From Tiliqua scincoides (taxonomy: Eukaryota > Chordata > Lepidosauria > Squamata > Scincidae), in the NCBI RefSeq assembly GCF_035046505.1, contig NC_089821.1:61536256-61600255 (forward strand): a stretch of DNA of 64,000 nucleotides, given 5' to 3'. Positions 45,580 to 55,962 of the stretch are shown piece by piece. The translations under genes were made by a program, and so were the position numbers. Below the pieces are notes generated by a model. The model had not been told where the DNA came from. It did no database searches and saw only the letters and a list, made by a program, of their open reading frames with translations. Numbering within the stretch: the stretch's first letter is position 1; every line of letters begins with the position of its first letter.

Positions 45580-45930
45580 CGACGTCAGAGGGGACGCGCG
45601 CCGCTTCCCGGCCCCCACGGAGCCTTCCGCGCAGCTTGTGGGAGGTCTCCACGGCAGCAGTCTGGGGCTGCTGGGATTAGTCCCAGACCACTGCCATGGA
45701 GACCCCCACGGCGCGGAAGGCTCTGCAGCTGCCTCCTTCATTGCCCCTTGTTTTCAAAGGGGGAACGGAGGAGGCAGCTGTGCAGAAGTAATTGCGATGA
45801 CAATGACATCACCGCAATTACTTCTGGGTCACATGCAGGGGGGGTGGAGAAGGGGGGCAAAACAGGATGTGGGGGCAGAATTCTGGGGGTTGCCCCAGGC
45901 ATGGGGACCCCCAGGAATGCCACTGCTTGG
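45580..45930. repeat. GC-rich block of three hairpins, probable MITE
   Basis: Three inverted repeats follow each other. The first pairs GAGCCTTCCGCGC and AGGTCTCCACGGCAGCAGTC with CCACTGCCATGGAGACC and GCGCGGAAGGCTC (about 45620-45725). The second pairs GCAGCTGCCTCCTTC with GGAGGAGGCAGCTG. The third pairs AGAAGTAATTGCG with CGCAATTACTTCT (45784-45824). CpG is frequent. The right edge ends in AATGCCACTG. Outer termini and target duplication are not clear. Confidence 0.5.
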
Positions 45931-46309
45931 GGTGGATACAAGATACTACTAGTCTGGATCCTAATGAAGATTGCAGTTCTCAGATCACTTACCCCAGACT
46001 CATTCTAGAGACGTGTCCATATTTGCTCTGGAGTAATTGTTCCATCACCCTGTATGGGAATCACAGAAGATCTGGTGAGGAGCTAGGACATGGTGTCTGC
46101 AGTGGCCCTCTGCTGTGGTGGATCTGGAGAATACAGGGTTAAGGCCTGGGCTTTCAGCAGAGGGTGTGCTGCACAGCTGCAGCCATTAGAGGCCATGAAG
46201 TTTCTAGGGAGATAAGAAGCACCTGATAAGGAAAGGTGTGTGGGTTGTAGTTGAGAGGAGACTTGCTGGCTAAATGATTAATGCATGGCTCTGCTTATTG
46301 AAAGTTTAT

Positions 46310-46357
46310 GTTAACTTATGGACTGACCTATAAGTCCGTTAACTTATGGACTGACCC
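46310..46357. repeat. Short direct repeat
   Basis: GTTAACTTATGGACTGACC occurs at 46310-46328 and again at 46338-46356, in a stretch rich in TGGACT and GACTG motifs. Probably a local duplication. Confidence 0.6.
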
Positions 46358-46777
46358 ATGACTCTGCTAACAAACCAATGGATGTGTATAGCTGGCTGGA
46401 CTTTTGGATGGATTAACTGGTGCATTGACTAGTGGACTAATCAAACAGACTGCTGAGTAGTGGAGAGCTGAGGTGGTGCTGTTGTAGCGGAAAGGACTGC
46501 TGCTTGGAGAGCTGGGAGAAGGGATCCTGCAGACTTACAGGCAAGCCACCTCCTGGTCTCCTTTCTGCTGGGGCACAAGTAGTTTTTGCAGTCTGCTGAA
46601 CCTAGCTGGGATTAAGCTAGGGGAACTAGTTCACTTCAAGTGGGCATAAGATCTTTAGGCAAGCTAAGAACAAGGAATATACCTACAGCTGTAGCAGATC
46701 TGGGGCACTTTGGAAAGGATTTGGCCTATGAGATTTTAAGGGAAACTTGGGAGCATCTTTGTCATTCAAGAGCCTGT

Positions 46778-46957
46778 GGGTCCAATCCTATACAATTTTC
46801 CAGTGCCAGTGTAGCTGTGCTAATGGGGCATGTACTGCATCCTTTCATGGGGAGGCAGTCACAGAGGCCTTCTCAAGTTATGGAAACATTTGTTCCCTTA
46901 CCTCAGCACTGCATTGTGGTGGCAACAGTGTTGGAAAGTTTGATAGGACTGGGCCCT
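46778..46957. repeat. Family A palindromic MITE
   Basis: GGGTCCAATCCTATACAATT at the left pairs with AAGTTTGATAGGACTGGGCC at the right. The interior GGGGAGGCAGTCACAGAGGC and TTTGTTCCCTTACC match the other copies. Confidence 0.7.
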
Positions 46958-47529
46958 CAGTCACTAGATCATTCCCTATCTGAATTTCAGGCTAACTGGA
47001 TGGGGGTATGTGTTTTCTTGCTCATTTGGAGACAGTAGCCCTACAAGATTCAAATAGGCAGCTCTGCCTAAACAAAGGGCATTCTTATTTTTCCATCAGT
47101 TTGGAAGGGGATCCCAGGCATGACTCAGAAAACATCCTTTATTATTCATGACCATCTGTTCAAGGAAAGCAAATGGAAAAGAGGAAATGTCACCTTAGAT
47201 TCATGGAGTGAGTGGGATGGACCCTGAAATACAGTGCTGTGACAGTGGAGGTTCAGGTGTGGTGGGTGGCCACATGGGAGAGTTGGGGACATTGATAACT
47301 AAGTGGGAGAAAGTGACTTACGAAAATGTGGCAGGCATGATGTGGGCAAGAAAAGGTCATTCCTGTTCTAAGAAAGCTTTTTGAATCTATCTGCAGGAAT
47401 TAGTAACCTCCAGATTTACTATCCCTCCTGTCCATATGTTTGTGTGTTAGTCAACTATGCCTGAAAGAAAAAAGGAGACATTTCTTCCAGTTTACAAAGC
47501 CATCTTTGCCTGGTCGTCTGAAGGCCAGG

Positions 47530-47925
47530 GTTTTTCCTATTTCAACTCTCAATTTTAGTGGATGTCCCTTAGTCCTGGTGTTGTGAAAGAGGGAAGACAA
47601 CTCCCCTCTATCCATCCCATGCATAACTTTATATTTCTCTATCATGTTTATGAGGCACCTTCTTTCTATACTGAAAAGCCTCAAACGCCATAGCCTTTCC
47701 ATATAAGGGAGGTGGCCCAGTCCATTAATAATTTGGTCACTCTCTTCTGTACTTTTTCCAGTTCCACTATATCCTTTTTGACATCTGGTGATCAGAACCA
47801 GGCACACTGTCCACTATGAAAATTGCCCACTGACACCCACTCTGTTTCCTGGTCTTCAACCAGTTCATAATTCATTAGAGGGCCTGCCCTCTTATTCCCT
47901 GACTGTGGAGTTTTCTCGAGTTAAT
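47530..47925 (-). mobile_element. CR1 LINE fragment, old, with internal deletion
   Basis: The left part (to about 47800) encodes, antisense, LGHLPYMERLWRLRLFSIER and NTRTKGHPLKL. The right part (47815-47925) matches a more 5' CR1 region (GAAAATTGCCCACTGACACC, CCCTGACTGTGGAGTTTTCT). About 350 bases of CR1 between them are missing compared with the copy at 22.8 kb. Divergence is the highest of the CR1 pieces of this subfamily here. Confidence 0.85.
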
Positions 47926-48338
47926 GTTGATGATTGCAGTTTATACCATCCACCTCTTATACTGGATCAAACTAATTTGCACCAACGAACCCAGTATAAG
48001 AAATGAAATTTTGGTTTTTTAAGGATTTTCATTCCCATTGTGACACTCAGGTACTGTATGAACTGAGCAGCCCAAGTTATTCATCATTGAAATTGCTGAA
48101 GCTAATTCTTGTGACAAGGTACTGAGGTCAGTGGCATCGCTAGGGGGGTGCAAGGGGTGCGGGCCGCACCGGGTGATGTGCCCTGGGGGGTGATGTGCTA
48201 AAATCGTGCCTTTATGAGCTACTGCGTCATGCCATACACCGTTGGATGTGGAATGGCCAGCAGAGTGCAGTGCAAAATACAGAATTGAAATCGCTCCTTT
48301 CATTCGAAAGTTATGGCCAAAAAACCAGAAGGTAAAAA

Positions 48339-48880
48339 TGCATGGAGCCCTATGGAAAGTGAAACTGAGCCGTATTTCGTGTTTACTTGTGAGTAGGCGC
48401 ACTTGCCTTAGTTTGTTGGAGAGGGCAGGCTGAGAGGACTCCAACGACACCAGAATGGTCCTGATCCAATGAGTGCAGCCCCCAAAAAGCACCCAAGAAG
48501 GAGATTCCCCCTCCCACCTGCAAGTGTGTTCAGCTCTATGGGAAGGGAAAGGAAGCCACATGGCTGCGTTTACTTGCAAGTAGGCGACCTTGCTTTGCTC
48601 CATCCAAAAGGGCAGAGTGAGAGGACTCCAATGCCAGAATGGTCCTATCCAATGAATGCAGCCCCAAAAAACAAAAACTGAGGTCCCTCCCCCCAGCTGC
48701 GAGTGTATGGAGCCCTATGGGAAGCGAAGCAGCCTCATGTAGCGTTTACTTGTGAGTAGGTAGACGTGCCTTGGCTGGTGGTCAGGCCAGGCAAAGGGAA
48801 TGTGAGGACACCAGAATGGTCCTGATCCGATGGGACTGGAGTGCAGCAAAAGCCCCAGAAGGCAGCCTCCCCCCCCCACT
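48339..48880. repeat. Three tandem units of about 180 bp
   Basis: Units start at about 48339, 48525 and 48704. Each carries GGAGCCCTATGG (or GCTCTATGG), CGTTTACTTGTGAGTAGG-like and GACACCAGAATGGTCCTGAT-like blocks, and a C-rich end. Unit-to-unit identity looks around 70-75 % by eye, so the array is not recent. Confidence 0.8.
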
Positions 48881-48956
48881 AGAAAGGACCAACAAAGAGG
48901 CTTGAACTGGTAAGGGGAAAGTTTTCTGTTTTGCACTTGCAAAGTTTCCCTCACAG

Positions 48957-49137
48957 CTCAATCCTACCCACACTTTCGTGGGAGTAAGCCCTACTGACTC
49001 TAATGGGACTTACTTCTGAGTAGACATGCATAGAATTGGGCTCTGAGGCTGGACTCCTATCCTCACTTTCCTAGGAGTAAGCCCCATTAACACCAATGAG
49101 ACTTACTTCTGAGTAGACAGGCATAGGATTGGGCTCT
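48957..49137. repeat. Head-to-tail dimer of family C repeats
   Basis: Two copies in the same orientation: 48957-49043 and 49047-49137. Both have GGAGTAAGCCC and ACTTACTTCTGAGTAGACA, and both end in ATTGGGCTCT. Confidence 0.8.
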
Positions 49138-49312
49138 CAGACTTATAAAGCCAGGTGGGTCTTTGTGTTGTTGTGCTTGAAACAGAAGGACTTTCAACTG
49201 GGCAAGGGGAGGGCTGAAGATCTCACTGATTCTTTTGGGGGGGGGTGTTATTGCAGGCAGACTACAGAGAAAACTCACTTGGTGGAACAGGACTGGCTCC
49301 CCCTTATTTAAT

Positions 49313-49840
49313 TTTTGTTGGCAACCTTCAGTCTCGAAAGACTATGGTATCGCGCTCTGAAAGGTGGTTCTGGAACAGCATCTAGTGTGGCTGAAAAGGC
49401 CAATCCGGGAGTGACAATCCCTTCCACACCGGGAGCAAGTGCAGTCTGTCCCTGGTCTGTCTCCCTGGCTATGGGCCTCCCTTCTTTGCCTCTTTGCCTC
49501 AGTCTGTTGGCCAAGCGTCTCTTCAAACTGGGAAAGGCCATGCTGCACAGCCTGCCTCCAAGCGGACTGCTCAGAGGCCAGGGTTTCCCACTTGTTGAGG
49601 TCCACTCCTAAGGCCTTCAGATCCCTCTTGCAGATGTGCTTGTATCGCAGCTGTGGTCTCCATAGAGGAGATCCTTTGGGATCCGGCCATCATCCATTCT
49701 CACGACATGACTGAGCCAACGCAGGTGTCTCTGTTTCAGCAGTGCATACATGCTAGGGATTCCAGCTCGTTCCAGGACTGTGTTGTTTGGAACTTTGTCC
49801 TGCCAGGTGATGCCGAGAATGCGTCGGAGGCATTTCTTTT
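49313..49840 (-). mobile_element. LINE 3' fragment (end of a reverse-transcriptase ORF)
   Basis: On the - strand the frame reads DKVPNNTVLERAGIPSMYAL, LRWLSHVVRMDDGRIPKDLL, then after a frame disturbance DLNKWETLASEQSAWRQAV and a terminal Cys/His knuckle CSRCGRDCHSRIGLFSHTRC. This LRWxGHVxRM to zinc-knuckle block is a common C-terminus of vertebrate non-LTR retrotransposons; I do not assign the clade. The short 3' UTR ends CCATAGTCTTTCGAGACTGA, shared with 3118-3575 and 61876-62032. Confidence 0.8.
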
Positions 49841-49976
49841 AATTTAACTATTTACAATTATTTATTTTAATTTGCTTGATGATGTCACTTCCGGCCATGA
49901 GATTACTTCCAGTGGGTCCTGGACAGACTGTCATTCTAAAAAGTGGGTCCCGGTGCTAAAAGTTTGAGAACTGCTG
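49841..49976. mobile_element. hAT right-end fragment
   Basis: GATGATGTCACTTCCGGCC, AAGTGGGTCCCGGTGCTAAA and AGTTTGAGAACTGCTG match the right arm of the hAT at 32472-32823. The left arm was not found; the LINE fragment lies directly to the left. Confidence 0.6.
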
Positions 49977-50002
49977 CAATAAGGTGTTAGTAAGTTGACA
50001 TA

Positions 50003-50026
50003 TGTGTGTGTGTGTGTGTGTGTGTG
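50003..50026. repeat. (TG)n microsatellite
   Basis: About twelve TG units. Confidence 0.9.
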
Positions 50027-50483
50027 ACTCCACAAGTTTTCAAAATCGCTAAAATCAGAATTTGGAGGAATAATCCCATCATGTTATATATCAATCAATG
50101 CATAATTTCATGCAGAATGGAATGAAACAAACCACATTGAGATATCTGTGTTCTATCAAAAGGTACTGCCAAAAAACCAGTGGGAGTGGGGCAATGGTAC
50201 ATCACCATGCCCACCATCTGGGGTGTTGCCCCACCCACAGCATGGGGTGACGCACAGGCCTCCCGCACCGGGTGACGCCATTGTCTGAGGTCCTTTCCTA
50301 GAATGATCCACCTCCTGGGCACTTTCACAGCAGATGTTTAAATTGCCTTTAACATTTTCCATGTTTCCATGGTGATGTCACACCAGTTCACATAAGGCAA
50401 GTTCACCCATTAGTGCTTTCTTGCTCTTGCCACAGAGTCTTTCAGCATCTTTAAACACAGACACTGCAGGCTGCAATTTTATA

Positions 50484-50979
50484 CAGTGGGTGCTCTGCAT
50501 GCATGGGGGTTTGGTTCTGCAAAATACCAAAATCCACAGATGTTCCACTGACAAATTTGTGTAAATTTGAGGAAATTGCATAAACTTGTGTAAATGTGCA
50601 TGAATTGCAATTTGCATGATTTGTACAAATTGTGTACATTGCCTAAAGCAGGGGTGGCCAACCTTTCAACTGCAGGGCTCATGGACCTTAAACAGTTATG
50701 TGAAAAGGAGGGAATTTCAACTGGTACAGTTTGATCTGTGAGCTGACAAGCTGTACCTTCTGAAATTTCCTCTTCTATGTGATTATTAAAGGGTCCTGGG
50801 GCCCCAAAATTAAAATGTTGGCCACTCCTGGCCTAAAGCATATGTAAATTCCCTAAATGCAGAGTAAATTGCCTAAACTTGTCTAAACAGCCAGGTATGT
50901 GGATTTTTCAAAATACAATTTCAATCCACAGTTGATTAAATCCATGGATGTGGAGCCCATGGATAAGGCGGACCCACTG
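50484..50979. mobile_element. Tigger-like element at a TA target
   Basis: Flanked by TA (50482-50483 and 50980-50981). The left end is CAGTGGGTGCTCTGCATGCA and the right end, inverted, CAGTGGGTCCGCCTTATCCA; inner blocks such as AATCCACAGTTGATTAAATC agree with Tigger/MER2-type elements. It is split by the hAT at 50649-50830. Confidence 0.7.
50649..50830. mobile_element. hAT-type MITE nested in the Tigger-like element
   Basis: Exact 8-bp duplication GCCTAAAG at 50641-50648 and 50831-50838. Ends: CAGGGGTGGCCAACCTTT and, inverted, CAGGAGTGGCCAACATTTT. It is 182 bp. Confidence 0.88.
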
Positions 50980-51107
50980 TATACACTTTCCTGGGAGTAA
51001 GCCCCACTGAGCACAATGGGACTTCTGAGTAGACACCTGTAGGATATGGATATTTACTCATAAGTTTTGCAGTGCTCTGTGGTAACTGTGTGTTGATTAG
51101 CAGCCTC

Positions 51108-51199
51108 AGGCTATAATTTGTGCACATTGCCTGGGGTGTAAATCCCATTGAACTCAGTGGGATTTACTTCTACATAAACATGCCTAGGAGCAGGCTGTG
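51108..51199. repeat. Family C palindromic repeat
   Basis: GGCTATAATTTGTGCACATT, GGTGTAAATCCCATTGAACT and GTGGGATTTACTTCTACATA to TAGGAGCAGGCTGTG. Diverged. Confidence 0.55.
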
Positions 51200-52065
51200 A
51201 TTAGTATTAGCATACAAGAGTCTCCCTCACACCAGCAGTCAATAGAATCTATTCTTTCCTGTGAATGCTCAAGCATCCATCTTCTTGTGTTTCAGGACTG
51301 CTGGTTTGACCACAACAGAATTGTTTGCACTACTAGAAGTCTCACTGCCACAATTTTGTAAAAATGGAAAAGGCCATGTGCCCAGGAAGAAAGGTCAGAA
51401 AGGGCAGTTTTTCTGGGGCAAAAGTACCAGGCGCAATTGAGCAATGAGAAGTTGTTACTAAATCCCATTGGGAAGAATATTGTCTCAGTGTAAAAAGCAT
51501 GACTTTCTCATGGGTTCAAACCAGCACTCTCACACACACAAATATCCAGGAAAATGCACTGTGATTCAGAGCCCTTGTGATGGGGGAAACCACAACTCGG
51601 ATCGCCCAGTTACCTCAAGTTATTGATTTACATTTTATCAAGTACGTTTCTAACTCGGTTTGGACCACTGGACGGGTGCTCAAATGCAATGTACAACTGA
51701 CAACAGTCCTTGAAAGTGTCAGGATAACTCCTGCCTGCACCACCTGATTCACATGTCATCTATTCCAATAAACACTGCTAGGAGTTTGTCCAATGCATAC
51801 CTACCCTGGTTTACATGCCACTTCTGTTCTAATACAAGCACCACAGTTGAGCTCCAAAGGGAGTCTTCTGTGTGTGGAATAAGTCACCTGCAGCTACAGC
51901 ACCCCACTGCTAAAGAAACAAGTTGATGTTCAGAGCAGGTCATCGTCTCATAAGTGGGAGTCATAGAGGAAAGGAAACTGGAACTGTCTGTGCACAGCAC
52001 CCTTATGACGTGTTGAAAGAAGATTGGCCCTGGTATGTATGGGATGTTTGGAGGCATGTCTGTTA
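51200..52065. other. Intergenic, no recognised feature
   Basis: No exon or named repeat was recognised. Confidence 0.4.
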
Positions 52066-52073
52066 CTGTCATG

Positions 52074-52485
52074 CAGCATTTCTCAAACTGTGGGTCAAGA
52101 GCCAATTTCAGGTGGGCCACATACACCTAACTCAGCTGCTATTGAAAATACAGAGCTGAAACCACAAGGTACAGGACTGCTGAACAGGGCTGGCTCCTGG
52201 TGGGAGAGGCACAGTGCTTTGCCCTGAATAGCTAGAAAGATGGGCTGCTGGAAAGGGAGGAGGGCTGTGTGGTTGAAAGATCCAAGTCTGTTCTGCTTTG
52301 ACTTCCAAGCTATGCAAAATAATAGCACCAGAGCAATGTGTAATGGGAAGTTTGGCTGATCGTGGTTTAGGTTTGAAGCCTAAACTGATGATGACACTTC
52401 CACCCATGACATCACTTCCAGTGGGTCCCAATGGATTATCATTCAAAAAAGTGGGTTTTGTTGTTAAAATGTTTGAGAACCACTT
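52074..52485. mobile_element. hAT-type element, same family as 32472-32823
   Basis: Ends CAGCATTTCTCAAACTGTGG and, inverted, AAGTGGTTCTCAAACATTTT. The flanks CTGTCATG (52066-52073) and CTGTAATG (52486-52493) match in 7 of 8 bases. The right arm carries ATGACATCACTTCCAGTGGG. Confidence 0.72.
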
Positions 52486-52493
52486 CTGTAATG

Positions 52494-55033
52494 CTTTTCT
52501 GACATTTGTGCTGTCACAACCTATTGCTGCAATACATTTGTAGCTATCTTAGTTACATGTAAATTAATTTTATTATGGTCACTGTGTCACATAAAAATAT
52601 ACTAAGCTTGATAACCTTCACAAAAGATCTGCAGTCAGAACTAAGGAATATGGGAAGAGGAATTCCCCTGAAAAAAATAAAAGGGAGTCTAATGTTCTAT
52701 TTGCAATATCAACATCTTTGTCTGACTTTGAATATCTCAGCCTCTGTTGCCAGCCACTACAGAGATGTGATTTCAAAATGGTTCCTCCTCTCCACTTGTT
52801 TCTTTTTAGATTCTGCATCTCCACCAAAGTGAGGTTATCAGCTATAAAGAAGCCCCCCCCCCCCCGCCATGCAAATCAAATGCAAAGCCCAGGCAACTGC
52901 AGGTGGAGAAATTTGTAAACAAGTTGCACATACACAGTCACACTGAATACAAGAAGAGGGTGACAGTGTGCTCACTTTATATTAAATATGTTACCATTGC
53001 TTTGCCTCTACTGTCTGCTGTTCCCTAGAATGCAGTGATGACAAACCTAGGGCCTTGGATCATATTAGGATACCAAATATTCAAATTACTGAATGCAATT
53101 ACAATCATATATTTCAGTTCTGCAGTGTAAACAGCTTTACACATCCCATCTTTATTTATCCCAAAAGTTAATAAATCCTACAGCCAGAATTGTTCTAATG
53201 GTGGCCTTAGAAAAAAGTTACAGAGATGACATTAGATATACAAGTACACACATTTTATGACCTGAATGATCTTTTAGTATGCTGAGAGTACATTGTTGTG
53301 TTTTCATCCTAGTCTTGGATTATTAGTGCTCTGGACATTGGTACATAGACTGTATATGGATGAACTAGGCAAAACAGAGCAGGTGATGTGACCGCTGGAT
53401 TGGGTGTATGGGTAGGGACATCAGTCCTCCACTGGCAACACAAGTTCCTAGCTTCGAGGTGCTTCTCTGTTAGAAGCCCACATTGCAGTGATGGCCAGGA
53501 GCGCTTTCCACTGACTCCACCTGTCCCATTCAGCTCTAGTGATCCTCACTAATACTTTCATCAACTTGAAGTACATTGTGCATGAGGGCTGCTTGTAATG
53601 ACTTCTCAGAAACTTTGTCTGGTCCAGAACATGAGTCCATTTCCTCATAATCATAGGCCGCTGGCAGCAGATTGCACCAACCTCAGCATCCATCTCCTTA
53701 TATTTCACACAGGCACAACTGTTGAAAACTGCCATGAAGGTATATGGCCAGGAAGGCAGAGCAGAAATAGAAAACTAAATAAATAAATGAATTTCAACCC
53801 TCAACCATTTAGGCTGTATAGAACTTGGTCATATTCTCCTGTAAATTCCACATCAATCTTTAATAGTAACTGAGAATAATTTCTTGATTATACATTTTGT
53901 TACCAAGATGGCACAGTGTTAGCAAGTTAGCCTTCTAGGTAGTTGCACCCTGCTGTCCAAGTCCCTTCCTGCAGATTCAACCCAAGTGTGGACTTTGGCC
54001 AATGCCCTGGCAAGACATTTTATTTTGGCTGGTTTTTCAGGGTCACATTTAAGTATGGCATCATTATCATTCTGATGTTGGCAATGAAGCTTTATTGAAT
54101 CTTAGTTTTTCATGTTGCTGTCTGCCCCACATCCTTGGGCTGTTCTGATTGACAAATGCAAGTAAATTACTAAAGTGTGCACTGCATCCATGATTAAATA
54201 TTGATGTTGCTCTCAGGTGCTATTCTAGTTTATAAATCATGTTGCTGGTCTAAATATTGGTTGTTTCTATTCTTTGTTATCCTACTTCAGGGATGATGGG
54301 AAATTTCTCATCTCTCAACAACTAAAGCTATCTTGCAATGTTTACCTGAGCTGTGGGACCAGGTTCGTCCCTAATAAGTCTCATCGTGCAGACTGATTCT
54401 GCTGTTCTACAAAACCAAAAAGAATGCATCCAGGAAGATTTTTATATCAACTTCACGTCTTACTAGACACAGAAAGGAAGTATTCCCACCCTAATCTGGT
54501 AGATTAGAGCAGCCTCCTCTGCTCCCTTTGCTTGCACTGAAAGAGAAGGGATTTGTCCCTTTTCCAAAGGCAGCCCAATCTATGGCACTGAAAGAGGGAA
54601 CACCAAATTGATTCAGGGGCAGGGGCCTGGGAGGAGAGAACAAGTATGGCTGTGATGATTTTGAGGCACCTCATCTTGCTTGCTCTCTGGAGAAGACTTG
54701 AGATATCCAACCTTTCAGGAGCCGAGTTGCTGCTGATATAGAGGACAAAAAATGTTGAATGCAATGAGAAAGCAACATGGGCTCTATGGTTCATAGTGGC
54801 ATAATTGAAAGAACAACTACTGTTTTAAGACTGCCAGAAATAAAAAGCTGCTTGGCTGCATAGACAGTGAAAAGCAGAAGAAAGGAGGCCACATGCCAGC
54901 CTATATACCTAAAAAGACTAATCAAAGTAAGTTACGGTTATTATTTACATATTTGTCCTGTCCTTTCCCCATGGAGCTCAAAGCAGTCTATAGTCCCTCC
55001 TATTTTATCCTCACAACCCTGTGAGGGAAGTTA
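52494..55033. other. Intergenic; one open frame of unknown origin
   Basis: A C-run lies at about 52852-52865. On the - strand 53735-53448 is open for 95 codons (MAVFNSCACVKYKEMDAEVG), just 5' to a (TAAA)n run at 53774-53789 on the + strand. This looks like the end of a retroposed element; no family was recognised. Nothing else stands out. Confidence 0.35.
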
Positions 55034-55215
55034 GAGCCCAGTCCTATCCAATTTTCCAGGGCCAGTGCAGTGGTGTCAGTGGGATGTGAGCTGCATCCTT
55101 TGGTGGGGAGACAGTCTCACAGAGGCCTCCTCAAGGTAAGGGAACATTTGTTCCCTTACCTCCGGGTGGCATTGCAGCTGCACCGGTGCTGGAAAGTTGG
55201 ATAGGTTTGGGCCCT
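55034..55215. repeat. Family A palindromic MITE
   Basis: AGAGCCCAGTCCTATCCAAT at the left pairs with AAGTTGGATAGGTTTGGGCC at the right; the centre AAGGGAACATTTGTTCCCTT is itself palindromic. Confidence 0.75.
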
Positions 55216-55298
55216 CAAGCGTCTCCATGGCTGAGTGGGGGGGGGGGTCTCCCTTATCCTGCTCTCCAACCCTGTATACCAGAGTTATTCAAACTGTT

Positions 55299-55841
55299 TG
55301 GGGCACCTTCCCTATGAGGAAAGGCTACAGCGTTTGGGCCTCTTCAGTCTAGAGAAGAGGCGCCTGAGGGGGGACATGACTGAGACATACAAAATCATGC
55401 AGGGGATGGACAGTGGATAGAGAGACCCTCTTTTCCCTCTCACATAACACCAGAACCAGGGGACATCCACTAAAATTGAATGTTGGGAGAGTTAGGACAG
55501 ACAAAAGAAAATATTTCTTTACTCAGCATGTGGTTGGTCTGTGGAACTCCTTGCCACAGGATGTGGTGATGGCGTCTGGCCTGGACACCTTTAAAAGGGG
55601 ATTGGACAAATTTCTGGAGGAAAAATCCATTATGGGTTACAAGCCATGAAGTGTATGTGCAAGCTCTTGGTTTTAGAGGCAAGCTGCCTCTGATTGCCAG
55701 ATGCAGGGGAGGGCACCAGGACACAGGTTGTATCTGTTGTCTTGCATGCTCCCTGGGGCATTTGGTGGGCATCTGTGAGACGCAGGAAGCTGGACTAGAT
55801 AGGCCTTTGGCCTGATCCAGCAGGGCTCTTCTTATGTTCTT
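55299..55841 (+). mobile_element. CR1 LINE 3' fragment, young, nested in a hAT-like element
   Basis: The frame reads [20 protein letters not shown], then KYFFTQHVVGLWNSLPQDVV and FLEEKSIMGYKP, with one small frame slip near 55410. The 3' UTR ends TTCTTATGTTCTT. AAACTG and GGGG on both sides suggest a short duplication of the host element. Confidence 0.92.
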
Positions 55842-55886
55842 AAACTGGGGCGTCCCAATGCCCCAGCCTCACAGCCCTGGCCTTCT

Positions 55887-55962
55887 AAAAGTGAAAGTGG
55901 AGCGATCGCGCTCCACTTCTGGTTTTGCAGAAGTGGAGCGCGATCGCTCCACTTTCACTTTT
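55887..55962. repeat. Perfect 35-bp palindrome with 6-base loop
   Basis: Arms 55887-55921 and 55928-55962 are exact reverse complements as far as I can check base by base; the loop is GTTTTG. The arm core is GTGGAGCGATCGCGCTCCAC, itself nearly self-complementary, so cruciform or hairpin RNA formation is likely. Confidence 0.95.

Larger units (their letters stand above)
48129..50283. mobile_element. Composite DNA transposon with internal tandem repeats and nested insertions
   Basis: The left end CAGTGGCATCGCTAGGGG and the right end, inverted, CAATGGCGTCACCCGGTG are related termini. The flanks ACTGAGGT (48121-48128) and TCTGAGGT (50284-50291) match in 7 of 8 bases, as expected of a hAT target duplication. 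Inside are three tandem units of about 180 bp (48339-48880), two family C repeats (48957-49137), a LINE tail fragment (49313-49840), a half hAT (to 49976) and a TG microsatellite (50003-50026). The pairing of the two ends over 2.1 kb is inferred. Confidence 0.55.
50466..51043. repeat. Family C repeat interrupted by a Tigger-like element
   Basis: AGGCTGCAATTTTA at the left and TACACTTTCCTGGGAGTAAG, then CACTGAGCACAATGGGACTT at the right, form one family C copy once the 50484-50979 element is removed at its TA target. Confidence 0.6.

Noticed and set aside
48019-48603. 194-codon - strand frame near 48.3 kb
   Set aside because: It lies across the left end and tandem units of a non-coding transposon and has no domain.
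48121-50291. Treating 48129-50283 as one proven hAT element
   Set aside because: Only 7 of 8 flanking bases match and the termini are imperfect, so it is reported as a composite at reduced confidence.
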